Shown here: piece by piece, positions 35,694 to 44,553 of the stretch
How the letters are laid out: the number at the start of each line of letters is the position of its first letter
Numbering within the stretch: the first letter of the stretch is position 1
Source: Candidatus Competibacteraceae bacterium
GTDB lineage: Bacteria; Pseudomonadota; Gammaproteobacteria; Competibacterales; Competibacteraceae
Length of the DNA: 64,000 nt
NCBI GenBank assembly: GCA_027492875.1
Contig: JAPUDV010000055.1
Coordinates: 51,699 to 115,698, forward strand
Direction: 5' to 3'
Translations under genes and position numbers: made by a program
Notes under the pieces: model-generated
The model's input: only the letters and a program-made list of their open reading frames with translations
What the model was told of the DNA's origin: nothing
The model's database searches: none

Positions 35694-36512
35694 ATGAAGA
35701 TGACATGGCAAGCAGGACTGATGGCAACATGGGCGTTGCTGGTTCCGACACTGGCTGGGGCGCAGCGGCTCGATAGCGGCAACGTGGAGGTGGAGGTGGT
35801 CAACGATCGCGGCCGGCCCTATCCACAGTATCCGCTCGACGGGCGGGGGTCGAGCGTGTTCAAGGCCTACGTGGAGGCGGTGCGCGACCAGAAATATTCG
35901 GTCCAGATCCGCAACCGCACCAACCAGCGCGTCGGCGTGGTGATCGCGGTGGACGGCCGCAACATCATTTCCGGCGATCGTTCCAACCTGCGCCCGGACG
36001 AACGAATGTATGTACTCGGGCCGTACCAGCAGGAGAAGTACGAAGGCTGGCGGACCGGCAAGAATCGGGTCAACCGTTTTTATTTCACCGACGCCGGCGA
36101 TTCCTACTCCGGCGCCTGGGGCGATTATTCGGCGATGGGCGTGATCGCGGTGGCGGCGTTTCAGGAGCGCGCTCCTGCCCCGCCGCCGCAGCCATGGTCC
36201 CAGGAAGGTCCGGGGTACAGCGACCAGCGCGGGTTGCGGTCGGAGAAATCCGCGCCCGCCCCGAGCGCGCGGGCGGCGCCGGGCACCGGCTACGGCGAGA
36301 GCGAATGGTCGCCGTCGCGGCGAGTGGAGTTCGAGCCCTTGCCTCGGCCGTTCGCCCAGTATTTTCTGAAGTACACCTGGCGCGATACGCTGTGCCGCCA
36401 GGGCGTGATCGACTGCGAGGGCGGGCGCCGTCCTCCGCGCAACCGGTTCTGGAAGGAGGACGACGATAACTACGCGCCGCCACCGCCGCGCCACGACCGT
36501 GGCGAGGAGTAG
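35694..36512 (+). CDS. Secreted protein of unknown function
   Basis: A 272-residue exported protein I cannot name. A signal peptide spans residues 1-23 (GLMATWALLVPTLAGA). The folded part (residues 30-150) holds SSVFKAYVEAVRDQKYSVQIRNRTNQRVGVVIAVDGRNIISG, RPDERMYVLGPYQQEKYEGWR and RFYFTDAGDSYSGAWGD, a beta-rich pattern. Then comes a Pro/Ser/Ala-rich linker and a C-terminal FAQYFLKYTWRDTLCRQGVIDC with two cysteines, ending in a low-complexity acidic/Pro tail. It is divergent from the PepSY/two-component operon across a shared control region, so it may be a target of that system (inference). A perfect terminator follows. Confidence 0.75.
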   Translation: MKMTWQAGLMATWALLVPTLAGAQRLDSGNVEVEVVNDRGRPYPQYPLDGRGSSVFKAYVEAVRDQKYSVQIRNRTNQRVGVVIAVDGRNIISGDRSNLRPDERMYVLGPYQQEKYEGWRTGKNRVNRFYFTDAGDSYSGAWGDYSAMGVIAVAAFQERAPAPPPQPWSQEGPGYSDQRGLRSEKSAPAPSARAAPGTGYGESEWSPSRRVEFEPLPRPFAQYFLKYTWRDTLCRQGVIDCEGGRRPPRNRFWKEDDDNYAPPPPRHDRGEE

Positions 36513-36554
36513 CGGTAAGAACCGCGACGGCGTTCCGGCGCCGGCTGGACCCGC

Positions 36555-36587
36555 GCCCTCCTTGTCGCCAAGGAGGGCGTTTTTTTG
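36555..36587 (+). terminator. Intrinsic terminator after the secreted protein gene
   Basis: A perfect 10-bp stem, GCCCTCCTTG / CAAGGAGGGC with a TCGC loop (36555-36578), is followed by G and a run of seven to eight T. Confidence 0.95.
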
Positions 36588-36676
36588 CATGTGAATTGAA
36601 TGCGGCAACCGGGACGGCCACACTCGGACGCTTCATGTAATGATAGATGCGCTTGGTTTACCGAAGGATTTGGCGG

Positions 36677-37900
36677 ATGGCATTTCACTCGAACTGGCCC
36701 GACTACTGGCGCCGCCTGCGCGGTGCGTTGTTGCATCCCCGCGTCGATGATGGGGCGTTGGACGCGGCCTTGCGCGAGGCGCGGGCGCGGCAACCGTTGC
36801 CGGTGCTGTGGCTGATCGGCAAGACTCAGGCCGGCAAGACCTCGATCATCCGCGCCCTGACCGGCAGCGAGACCGCCGAAATCGGTAACGGTTTTCAGCC
36901 CTGCACCCGCACCGCCCGCTTCTACGATTTTCCCGCCGAAGCGCCGGTGGTGCGCTTTCTCGATACCCGTGGCTTGGGCGAAGTCGCCTACGATCCGACC
37001 GAGGATATCCGCTATTGCCAGTCGCAAGCCCATCTGCTGCTCGGAGTGATGAAAGCCGCCGATATCCGCCAGGACCCGGTATTCGAGGTGCTGCGCCAAG
37101 TCCGCAAGCGGCATCCCGAATGGCCGGTGCTCATCGCCCAGACCGGCTTGCACGAAGCCTATCCGCCCGGCGGCGAGCACCTCCTGCCCTATCCCTACGA
37201 CCGGCAACCGTGGCCCCCGCAAGCGCCCCACGATCTGACCCGCGCTTTGCGCGCCCAGCGCGACCGGTTGGGCAAGTGGCCCGGCGCGGCGCCGGCGTGC
37301 TGGGTTCCGGTCGATCTGACCCTGCCCGAGGACGGTTACGAACCGGCGAACTACGGCCTGGAGGCGTTGTGGAGCGCCATCGAAGCGGTTTCGGCCCTGG
37401 GCTTGCAGGCGATGCTGCGGGGGGACGCCGGTATCCGCGATGTCTACGAACGCGCCGCCCATCCTCATATCGTCGGTCATGCGCTGGCGGCGGCTGGCGT
37501 CGGCGCGCTGCCGCTGGTGGATTTGGTCGGAGTGCCGGCGGTGCAGGCCAAGCTGCTGCACGGTTTGGGCCGGCTGTACGGGCAGGAATGGGACGGACGG
37601 GCGGCGTCCGAATTTCTCGGCCTGCTCGGCGCCGGTATCGGGGCCGGCTACCTGGCGCGCACGGTCGGCCGGGAACTGATCAAGTTCGTGCCTTGGTGGG
37701 GGCAGACGGTCGGTCCGATATGGGGCGCGACCACGAGCGGCGCGACCACCTACGCGCTCGGCAAGGCGGCCGGTTATTACTTCGCCAACCGCGTGCGAGG
37801 CGGTTCGCTGGATGCGGCAGCGCTGCGTCGGGTCTACGCCGAGGCGCTGGCGGCGAGTTCGGCCTTGTTAGAAGCGCCGCCGAAGGAAGATCGGCCATGA
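36677..37900 (+). CDS. P-loop GTPase with C-terminal DUF697-like domain
   Basis: A 407-residue GTPase of the Era/dynamin-like class. The G1 loop is GKTQAGKTS (residues 48-56), the switch T is in CTRTARFYDF, and G3 is DTRGLG (96-101). A usual G4 NKxD is not obvious; VLIAQTGLHE is the nearest. The C-terminal half has Gly/Ala-rich hydrophobic stretches (GHALAAAGVGALPLVDLVGVPAVQ and FLGLLGAGIGAGYLA) like the DUF697 membrane-associating domain of YcjF. I chose the ATG at 36677; an ATG at 36647 is possible. Its stop overlaps the start of a second GTPase (ATGA), so the two are translationally coupled. The role is unknown. Confidence 0.82.
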   Translation: MAFHSNWPDYWRRLRGALLHPRVDDGALDAALREARARQPLPVLWLIGKTQAGKTSIIRALTGSETAEIGNGFQPCTRTARFYDFPAEAPVVRFLDTRGLGEVAYDPTEDIRYCQSQAHLLLGVMKAADIRQDPVFEVLRQVRKRHPEWPVLIAQTGLHEAYPPGGEHLLPYPYDRQPWPPQAPHDLTRALRAQRDRLGKWPGAAPACWVPVDLTLPEDGYEPANYGLEALWSAIEAVSALGLQAMLRGDAGIRDVYERAAHPHIVGHALAAAGVGALPLVDLVGVPAVQAKLLHGLGRLYGQEWDGRAASEFLGLLGAGIGAGYLARTVGRELIKFVPWWGQTVGPIWGATTSGATTYALGKAAGYYFANRVRGGSLDAAALRRVYAEALAASSALLEAPPKEDRP

Positions 37901-39411
37901 AGACCTTGTTCGACCGGCTCGACCGCCTGCGCCTGACCGCGCTGTTATTGTGGGCGCTGCCGTTCGTGGTGTTGCCGCCGCTCGGTGCATTCTGGCTCTG
38001 GCAAGCGGGGAGACTGTCCTGGTGGCTGGCGGCGCTGTTGGTGTGCAGCGCCGCCGGTTACGGCTTGCAAGCCTGGCTGTTGCGTCGGGATCGCCAGTTG
38101 CTGGCCGCCGCAGCGACGGCCGCCGATCCCCGTTGGTCACCCAAAGCGGAAGGCGCCTGGACAACGGTCGAACAACTGGCGGGAGCCGTGAAGCCGGCAG
38201 ACTGGCCGTTGCACGACGGCAGCCGGTTGTGGACGCTGGGCCAAAACACGCTGGAAACCGTCGCCCGCTGCTATCACCCGGAACAAGAGCGGCCGCTGCT
38301 GGAACTGACCGTGCCGCATACTTTGTTGATCATCGAGCGAGCCAGCCGCGACCTGCGCGCCACCGTCACCGATCATATTCCGCTTAGCCACAAGTTGAAG
38401 ATGGGCGATTTGCTCCGCGCCTGGCGCTGGAAGGATGCCGCCGAGCGGTTGGTGACTCTCTATCGGGCGGGTCGGCTGGTCATCAATCCGCTGGATGCCC
38501 TGTTGGGCGAAGCCTGGGGTCATCTGCGCGGCCAGGCGTATGGTCAGGCGTGGATGGAAACCCAGCGCTGGCTGTTGCGGGAATATGTCCGCAAGGTCGG
38601 TTACTACGCCATCGAACTGTACAGCGGGCGGCTGACCCTGACGGAGACCGAACCGACGGCGCAAGCGACGCAAGCGACGCAAGCGACGCCCATCGACGAG
38701 CCGCTGCGTATCGTGGTGCTGGGCCGGGCCAACGCCGGCAAGTCCAGCTTGATCAACGCCCTGTTCGGCCGATTGACCGCCGCCACCGACGTGTTGCCGG
38801 ACACCGCGATGGGATTGATGCCCCACCGGCTGGAGCGCGAAGGGCTGACCGCCGCGTTGATTTTCGACACGCCCGGCTGTGACACGGAATTGTTGAACGA
38901 GAAGGCGCTGCGGAAAGCGGCCATGGAGGCCGACCTGATTCTTTGGGTTTGTGCCGCTCATCGCCCCGACCGGCAACTGGATCGGTTGCGCCTGGATACG
39001 TTGCGCGCCGGATTCGTCGAGCGCCAAGAGCGCCGGCCGCCGCCCGTGCTGGTGGTGGTCAGCCACATCGACCAGTTGCGCCCGCCGCGCGAGTGGCAAC
39101 CGCCCTACGACTTGCTGAATCCCCAGGGAAGCAAGGCGATGAACATCCGCGCGGTGGTGGAAGCGGTGGCGGAGAATTTGGCGGTTCCGGTGGCGACCGT
39201 CATTCCCGTCTGCCTGGCTGAAAATCGGATCTACAACGTGGATGACGCGTTGTGGGCGGCGATGCTCGATCAACAGGATGAAGCGATCAAGGCGCGGTTT
39301 CTGCGCTGTCTGAATCAGCGGATACGGGAAGAAAACTGGGCGTTGCTGCGTCGGCAGTTGGCGAATACCGGGCGGTGGTTGCTGAAGTTGCCGGGGCGGG
39401 CGGTACAGTGA
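37897..39411 (+). CDS. Membrane-anchored P-loop GTPase
   Basis: A 504-residue protein. Two hydrophobic helices lie near the N-terminus (LTALLLWALPFVVLPPLGAF and WWLAALLVCSAAGYGLQAWL), then a helical region of about 190 residues, a short QATQATQAT linker and a GTPase domain: G1 GRANAGKSSLI near residue 278, G3 DTPGCD near 327, G4-like VVVSHIDQ near 384. The frame continues upstream of 37897 inside gene one, but GAAGGAAG before this ATG and the 4-nt overlap support the start. Together with the first GTPase it resembles a membrane-remodelling or YcjX/YcjF-like pair; the function is unknown. Confidence 0.82.
   Translation: MKTLFDRLDRLRLTALLLWALPFVVLPPLGAFWLWQAGRLSWWLAALLVCSAAGYGLQAWLLRRDRQLLAAAATAADPRWSPKAEGAWTTVEQLAGAVKPADWPLHDGSRLWTLGQNTLETVARCYHPEQERPLLELTVPHTLLIIERASRDLRATVTDHIPLSHKLKMGDLLRAWRWKDAAERLVTLYRAGRLVINPLDALLGEAWGHLRGQAYGQAWMETQRWLLREYVRKVGYYAIELYSGRLTLTETEPTAQATQATQATPIDEPLRIVVLGRANAGKSSLINALFGRLTAATDVLPDTAMGLMPHRLEREGLTAALIFDTPGCDTELLNEKALRKAAMEADLILWVCAAHRPDRQLDRLRLDTLRAGFVERQERRPPPVLVVVSHIDQLRPPREWQPPYDLLNPQGSKAMNIRAVVEAVAENLAVPVATVIPVCLAENRIYNVDDALWAAMLDQQDEAIKARFLRCLNQRIREENWALLRRQLANTGRWLLKLPGRAVQ
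38662..38688 (+). repeat. In-frame 9-bp tandem repeat in GTPase gene
   Basis: CAAGCGACG is repeated three times in a row, encoding the QAT-QAT-QAT linker between the helical and GTPase domains. Copy-number change would alter linker length without a frameshift. Confidence 0.8.
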
Positions 39412-39486
39412 GGGCGAGTCGTCTTGCAGAGGTAATGCGAACCGGAAGCCCAGTAACAGCAGAGAATGCAGTCTTGGCGACGGAGC

Positions 39487-39578
39487 GCCTGTACAAAAAA
39501 CTCCCCTCTCCCCGCGGGAAAGAGGTTGGGGGTGCGGGTTGTTAAGTCCCAAGAGGCTGTACAGAAACGCCTCTGAGC
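39487..39578 (-). repeat. Dispersed intergenic repeat, copy B (inverted)
   Basis: The reverse complement follows copy A (11730-11833) over its full length: AGAGGCGTTTCTGTACAG, CCTCTTGGGACTTAA, a CCCGCACCCCCAACCTC block, GGGGAGAGGGG and TTTTTTGTACAGGC. It ends 8 bp before the ABC transporter start codon, so it forms most of that gene's upstream region. Confidence 0.82.
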
Positions 39579-39586
39579 GCCTGTCG

Positions 39587-41434
39587 ATGCGCGCCGCCTA
39601 TGCGGCCGAGCGGTTTCGCAAGATGTTGGCGCAGTTGCCCCATCTGCCGTGGGTGCTGGAACTGATCTGGCGCGCGACACGCGGTTGGACGCTGGCTTGG
39701 GCGGCGCTGGTGGTGGCGCAGGGCTTGCTGCCCGTCGCGGTGGTGCTGTCGACCCGCACCCTGGTGGATAGCCTGGTCGTTACGGTGCGAGCACCAGAAG
39801 ACTGGGCGGCGCTGCAGCAAAGCCTGGTTTGGGTGGTGCTGATGGCGGGCTTGCTGCTGCTTACGGAAGGCTTGCGCGGCATTGCCGCCTGGGTGCGGAC
39901 CGCGCAGGCGGAAGGGTTGCGCGATTATCTCGACGACCGGATTCACGCCCAAGCCGTTCATTTAGACCTGAGTTATTACGAAACCCCCGGATACTACGAT
40001 CAGTTGCACCGGGCGCGGGTGGACGCGCGCGACCGTCCGCGAGCGCTTCTGGAGAACCTCGGCGGCCTGACTCAAAACGGTCTGACCCTGCTGGCGATGG
40101 CTGGCGTATTGTGGGGTTACGCACCCTGGTTGCCGCTGGTGTTGATCGGTGGCGCGTTGCCGGCGCTGTGGGTGGCGGCTCGCGCCATCGTGCGCTTTCA
40201 TCGATGGCGGGTTCGCAATACCGGCAACGAGCGCCGCGCGAGCTATTACGATTGGATGCTGACCTCGGACCGGGCGGCGGCGGAACTGCGCCTGTTCGAC
40301 CTCGGCGACTCGTTTCGGACCGCCTATCGCGCCATGCGGGCCAGACTGCGCGGCGAGCGCCTGCAACTCGCCCGCCAGCAGATGCTGGCCGAACTGGGCG
40401 CGGATGCCGCCGCGGTGCTGGCGATGGGGCTGACCATCGCCTGGATGGTCGGGCGGCTGATGCAGGGCTTGGCCGGTCTGGGCGATCTAGCGCTGTTCTA
40501 TCAGGTGTTCAGCCAGGGGCAGCGGCTGTTGCGCACCGCGCTGGGCAGCGTCGGCGAGATGTACAGCAACCTTCTATTTCTGGGGAACCTGCACGAATTC
40601 CTGGCCTTGCGTCCTTTGGTCGCCGAACTGCAGCATCCCGCGCCCCTGCCGCCGAATGCGCCGGGAACGATCCGGCTGGAAAACGTGAGTTTCCGCTATC
40701 CCGGCAGCCAGCGCTTGGCGTTGGACGGCTTCGAGCTCGCGCTCCCCGCCGGCCAGATTGTCGCCATCGTTGGCGAGAACGGCGCGGGCAAGAGCACGCT
40801 GCTGAAGCTGCTTTGCCGTTTTTACGACCCGGAGGCGGGTCGGGTTTGCCTGGACGGGGTGGATCTGCGCGAGCTGGCGCTGGCCGGTTGGCGCCAGCGA
40901 ATCACGGTGCTGTTCCAGGAGCCGGTCCATTATCACGATACCGTCGCCTACAACATCGCCTGCGGCGATCTGGCCGTCGCGTCGGATGTGGCGGCTATCG
41001 CCGCTGCCGCCGGGGCTGCCGGGGCCGAGGAGTCGATCCAGCGTCTGCCGCAAGGGTATGAGACGGTATTGGGCAAGTGGTTCGGCGGCGCGGAGCTGAG
41101 CGTGGGCGAATGGCAGCGGTTGGCGCTGGCGCGGGCTTTTCTGCGGCGGTCCACGCTGCTGATTCTGGACGAGCCGACCAGCGCCATGGATTCCTGGGCG
41201 GAGGCCGATTGGCTGGCGCGGTTTCGCAGCCTGGCCGCCGGCCGCACCGCCCTGGTGATCACCCATCGCTTCACCACCGCTCTGCACGCCGACGTCATTC
41301 ATGTGATGGGGCAGGGCCGCATCCTCGAATCCGGCAGCCACGCCGAATTGCTGGCGCGGGGCGGGCGCTACGCCCAGTCGTGGACGCAACAACTGCGGGA
41401 GACCGGAAAGGGGCGGGTGGAGCGCGCCCCATGA
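39587..41434 (+). CDS. ABC exporter, fused permease and ATPase
   Basis: A 615-residue half-transporter of the ABCB/MsbA exporter type, acting as a dimer in the inner membrane. The N-terminal 330 residues carry about six transmembrane helices. The ATPase has Walker A GENGAGKSTLLKLL, a Q loop in ITVLFQEPVHYH, a signature LSVGEWQRLALARAF (Val for the second Gly of LSGGQ), Walker B LLILDEPTSAMD and H-loop ALVITHRFTT. The substrate is unknown. I chose ATG 39587; an in-frame start at 39539 would put codons inside the dispersed repeat. It follows the GTPase pair at 175 bp. Confidence 0.9.
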   Translation: MRAAYAAERFRKMLAQLPHLPWVLELIWRATRGWTLAWAALVVAQGLLPVAVVLSTRTLVDSLVVTVRAPEDWAALQQSLVWVVLMAGLLLLTEGLRGIAAWVRTAQAEGLRDYLDDRIHAQAVHLDLSYYETPGYYDQLHRARVDARDRPRALLENLGGLTQNGLTLLAMAGVLWGYAPWLPLVLIGGALPALWVAARAIVRFHRWRVRNTGNERRASYYDWMLTSDRAAAELRLFDLGDSFRTAYRAMRARLRGERLQLARQQMLAELGADAAAVLAMGLTIAWMVGRLMQGLAGLGDLALFYQVFSQGQRLLRTALGSVGEMYSNLLFLGNLHEFLALRPLVAELQHPAPLPPNAPGTIRLENVSFRYPGSQRLALDGFELALPAGQIVAIVGENGAGKSTLLKLLCRFYDPEAGRVCLDGVDLRELALAGWRQRITVLFQEPVHYHDTVAYNIACGDLAVASDVAAIAAAAGAAGAEESIQRLPQGYETVLGKWFGGAELSVGEWQRLALARAFLRRSTLLILDEPTSAMDSWAEADWLARFRSLAAGRTALVITHRFTTALHADVIHVMGQGRILESGSHAELLARGGRYAQSWTQQLRETGKGRVERAP

Positions 41435-41809
41435 AGGCGGGCTGACGATTTCGGCGTGCTATAGCGTTCCCAGATCAGTTGTGAAATTTCCCCGCCTTGG
41501 CCAAGGCGGGGTGGCGCGCGGCGCCGAGGTGGTTCGAAACGGCGATTCCATAACGCGAGAGGAACGCTATATCCTGTTTTCTCTTCCATCGCTGGTTTTT
41601 TTCTGAGGCGCTTGCGTTCCACACACCCATGACGCCTTGGGTTTCAAAGCTTAATTCATCTGTTTGTCCGCGTGAGCCGGGAGTTTGCTGGTCTTGCCTC
41701 GACAACCTGATCCGAAAAACCAATAGCGCAATTCCCCCAAGTGAAGTTTGGTAATTAGTCGCCAACCATCCCACAATGGGAGCAACCGGACGCTGACTGG
41801 AGATCTCCC
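41435..41809 (+). other. Intergenic region upstream of the acyl-CoA ligase gene
   Basis: Contains the 112-bp inverted-repeat element (41460-41571, listed separately). The remaining 41572-41809 is more AT-rich than the genes and shows no ORF of note. A promoter for the ligase gene should lie here, but no convincing -35/-10 pair stands out. Confidence 0.45.
41460..41571. mobile_element. MITE-like element with 11-bp terminal inverted repeats
   Basis: TATAGCGTTCC (41460-41470) and its exact inverse GGAACGCTATA (41561-41571) bound a 112-bp non-coding stretch. Inside lies a perfect 22-bp palindrome with arms CCCCGCCTTGG and CCAAGGCGGGG (41490-41511). No flanking target duplication is clear and no transposase is in the window. 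It could be a non-autonomous transposable element or a paired regulatory structure. Confidence 0.6.
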
Positions 41810-43465
41810 GTGGAAAAAGTGTGGCTGAAGCGTTATCCGCCCAACGTGCCGGCGGAGATCAACCCCGATGAATACCGCTCGCTGGTCGAAGTATTCGATC
41901 GCAGTTGCTGCCAGTTCGGCCGGCGCCTCGCCTTCGTCAACATGGGTTATGGCATGACCTATGCCGAACTGGAGCAGACGAGCCGGGCGTTCGCCGCCTG
42001 GCTGCAACAGGATTTGGGGTTGGAAAAGGGCGAGCGGGTGGCGATCATGCTGCCCAACCTGCTGCAATATCCGGTGGCGTTGTTCGGCGCGCTGCGCGCC
42101 GGGTTGGTGGTGGTCAACGTCAACCCGCTCTACACGCCGCGCGAACTGGAGCATCAACTGAAGGACTCCGGAGCCAAGGCGATCCTGATCCTTGCCAACT
42201 TCGCCCATGTGCTGGCCGAAGTCATCGAACGGACCGAAATCAGGACGGCCATCGTCACCGAGATCGGCGATCTGCTACCGTACTGGAAGGCCAAAGTGGT
42301 TAATCTGGTGGTCAGGCACATCAAAAAGGGAGTGCCGAATTACGCGTTGCCGAACGCGGTCGGGTTCAAGGAAACACTGGCTGGCGGCGCCCGCCTCACT
42401 TTGCGGCCGGTCGCCGTGACCGGCGATGACCTGGCTTTCCTGCAATACACCGGCGGCACCACCGGGCTCTCCAAGGGCGCGATGCTGACCCATCGCAACC
42501 TGCTGGCCAACATGCGGCAGATCGTCGCCTGGGTGGGTTCGGTGATCCACGAGGGCGAAGAGATCGTGATCACCGCGCTGCCGCTGTACCACATCTTCTG
42601 CCTGACGGTGAACTGCCTGTGCTTTCTCCACTTTGGCGGCTTGAATGTGCTGATCACCAACCCCCGCGACATTCCGTTGTTCGTGCGGGAAATCCGTTCG
42701 TGGAAGTTTACGGTGATCACCGGGGTCAACACCCTGTTCAGCGCATTGGTCAACCACGATAAATTCGCTGGGTTGGACTTCTCCTCGCTGCGGCTGACGG
42801 TCGGCGGCGGCGCGGCGGTGCAGCGGACGGTGGCCGAACGCTGGCGGGCGATGACCGGCGTGCCGATCCTGGAGGGCTATGGCCTGACCGAGGCCGCGCC
42901 GGTGATCTGCGTCAACCCGGTCGATATCGAGGATTTCACCGGTAGCGTCGGGCTGCCGGTGCCGTCCACCGACGTGCAACTGCGCGATGAGGACGGCAGG
43001 GAAGTACCTCCGGGCGAGCGGGGCGAACTGTGCGCGCGCGGCCCACAGGTGATGCGCGGCTACTGGCGGCGGCCCGAGGAGACCGCCCGCGCCCTCCGCG
43101 ACGGCTGGCTGCTGACCGGCGATGTGGCCACGGTGGACGAGCAGGGTTTCTTTCGCATCGTCGACCGCAAGAAGGACCTGATCCTGGTATCCGGCTTCAA
43201 CGTCTATCCTAATGAGGTTGAGGCGGTGGCGATCGGCTGCGAGGGCGTGCTGGAGGTGGCTTGCATCGGAGTGCCGGACGAGCGGAGCGGCGAGGCGGTC
43301 AAGGTGTTCGTGGTGGCCAAGCCGGGGATGGAACCGACCGCCGAGGCGATTCTGGCCCACTGCCGCAAGCATCTTACCGCCTACAAGCTGCCGCGTCAGA
43401 TCGAGTTCCGCGACAGCCTGCCCAAGTCGAACGTCGGTAAAATCCTGCGGCGCGAGTTGCGCTGA
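41810..43465 (+). CDS. fadD: Long-chain fatty acid--CoA ligase (FadD-like)
   Basis: A 551-residue ANL-superfamily enzyme that activates fatty acids to acyl-CoA, probably at the inner face of the membrane. The P-loop is [14 protein letters not shown] near residue 215, followed by [12 protein letters not shown]. The adenylation core has [16 protein letters not shown] near 360, then [50 protein letters not shown], and the catalytic Lys in [12 protein letters not shown] at the end. The GTG at 41810 follows GGAGATCTCCC. It sits beside PHA and lipid genes, in keeping with fatty acid uptake into storage lipid. Confidence 0.93.
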   Translation: MEKVWLKRYPPNVPAEINPDEYRSLVEVFDRSCCQFGRRLAFVNMGYGMTYAELEQTSRAFAAWLQQDLGLEKGERVAIMLPNLLQYPVALFGALRAGLVVVNVNPLYTPRELEHQLKDSGAKAILILANFAHVLAEVIERTEIRTAIVTEIGDLLPYWKAKVVNLVVRHIKKGVPNYALPNAVGFKETLAGGARLTLRPVAVTGDDLAFLQYTGGTTGLSKGAMLTHRNLLANMRQIVAWVGSVIHEGEEIVITALPLYHIFCLTVNCLCFLHFGGLNVLITNPRDIPLFVREIRSWKFTVITGVNTLFSALVNHDKFAGLDFSSLRLTVGGGAAVQRTVAERWRAMTGVPILEGYGLTEAAPVICVNPVDIEDFTGSVGLPVPSTDVQLRDEDGREVPPGERGELCARGPQVMRGYWRRPEETARALRDGWLLTGDVATVDEQGFFRIVDRKKDLILVSGFNVYPNEVEAVAIGCEGVLEVACIGVPDERSGEAVKVFVVAKPGMEPTAEAILAHCRKHLTAYKLPRQIEFRDSLPKSNVGKILRRELR

Positions 43466-43489
43466 AGCGGCCTCGGTCCCGAACCCGCC

Positions 43490-44227
43490 ATGACCGATCA
43501 CGAAGAAAATTCAGGCGCGGCGCGGCTGTTGGAGCAGTTGCGGCGCAGTCAATCCATCCACCGCGACGGCGCGGCCGGAGTGGAGCGGGAGTTCGGCATC
43601 CTGCGGCGCTGGCAGTCGGCGCGGCTGGCCCGCACGCACGCCGATTTACGGGTTCACCCGCGCTATCGGCTGGCGGCGGAATTTTTTCTGGACGAACTCT
43701 ACGGCGACCGGGATTTCCACCAGCGCGAACGCGATCTGGCGCGCATCGTCCCGACCATGGCCCGCATTCTGCCGGCCAACGTCTTGCATACGGCGGCGCT
43801 GGCGCTGGAGCTGAACGCCCTGTCCCATGAATTGGACGCGCTCATGACGCGGATTCTGGTCGCGGAATTCGGCCTTCGGGATGCGCTGGACGAAGCGACC
43901 TACCTTGCCGCTTACCGCCGCTGTGCCCGCTACGCGCAGCGCCGCCGGCAAATCGACCTGGTCGAGCAGCTCGGCCGGGATCTGCGGCGCGTCGTGCACA
44001 AACACTTCATCCATACCGCCCTGAAACTGGCCAGGACCCCGGCGCGTCTGGCCGGGCTGGGGGAACTGCACCGGTTTTTGGAGGCCGGTTTCGGCGCGTT
44101 CCGGCACATGGGCGCCGAGGCCGAAACCTTCGTCACCCTGATTACCGACCGCGAACGGACCCTTCTGGAGCGGATGCGCGCCGGTCATCCCCGGCCGCTG
44201 GATTTGGGCGACGAGCCCGAGGATTAA
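43490..44227 (+). CDS. Conserved FFL(D/E)ELY-motif protein
   Basis: A 245-residue, mostly helical, Arg/Leu-rich protein without signal or membrane segments. The motif AAEFFLDELYGDRDFHQRERDL near residue 65 is one I recognise from a conserved proteobacterial family known only by this FFLEELY motif. A second conserved-looking part is HTALKLARTPARLAGLGELHRFLEAGFGAFRHM. It lies 24 bp after fadD and is likely co-transcribed; its stop shares TTAA with the convergent PHA-granule-region gene. The function is unknown; context suggests lipid metabolism. Confidence 0.8.
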   Translation: MTDHEENSGAARLLEQLRRSQSIHRDGAAGVEREFGILRRWQSARLARTHADLRVHPRYRLAAEFFLDELYGDRDFHQRERDLARIVPTMARILPANVLHTAALALELNALSHELDALMTRILVAEFGLRDALDEATYLAAYRRCARYAQRRRQIDLVEQLGRDLRRVVHKHFIHTALKLARTPARLAGLGELHRFLEAGFGAFRHMGAEAETFVTLITDRERTLLERMRAGHPRPLDLGDEPED

Positions 44228-44523
44228 GCCGGATCAACCGGCCCGGCTGGCTGAAACAGCTCGTCCAGGTAGCCATGAATTTCCTGTTCCAGCTTGTATT
44301 TCAGCGTCGCCAGGAGGAAGCCCAGGCGCACGTTGATCCGCAGCGTGCCCGGCTCCAGTTCGATCTGGCCGCCGACCCCGGAGCGCTCGAAGTGCAGGGT
44401 ATCGTCCTGCCAGTGGTAGCTGAGGTCGTAGCGCTCGGCCAGTTGGACGGCGAGGTTTTCCGCGGCGTGGCGTGCCTCGTCGAGGGTGAATGAGTGGGCG
44501 CGCTGGATGACGATGTGAGACAT
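44224..44523 (-). CDS. PHA granule-region (polyhydroxyalkanoic acid system) family protein
   Basis: A 99-residue protein: MSHIVIQRAHSFTLDEARHAAENLAVQLAERYDL, then YHWQDDTLHFERSGVGGQIELEPGTLRINVRLGFLLATLKYKLEQEI. This alternating pattern, with a final KLEQEIHGYLDELF helix, is that of the TIGR02610 polyhydroxyalkanoic acid system family. Its members are small proteins often encoded near PHA genes, with unknown activity. It is 30 bp downstream of the lipase gene on the same strand and overlaps the FFLDELY gene by 4 nt in convergent orientation. Confidence 0.85.
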   Translation of the reverse strand: MSHIVIQRAHSFTLDEARHAAENLAVQLAERYDLSYHWQDDTLHFERSGVGGQIELEPGTLRINVRLGFLLATLKYKLEQEIHGYLDELFQPAGPVDPA

Positions 44524-44553
44524 GGGCGGCGTGTTCCGTGGAGGAGTGGGTGT

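Noticed and set aside
37015..37896. N-terminal extension of the second GTPase frame
   Set aside because: It overlaps the first GTPase gene in another frame, is Arg/Pro/Ala-rich, and a good ribosome-binding site precedes the ATG at 37897.
38137..39552. 471-residue reading frame antisense to the second GTPase
   Set aside because: Composition is Gln/Arg/His-rich and it runs through the dispersed repeat; the GTPase on the other strand has clear motifs.
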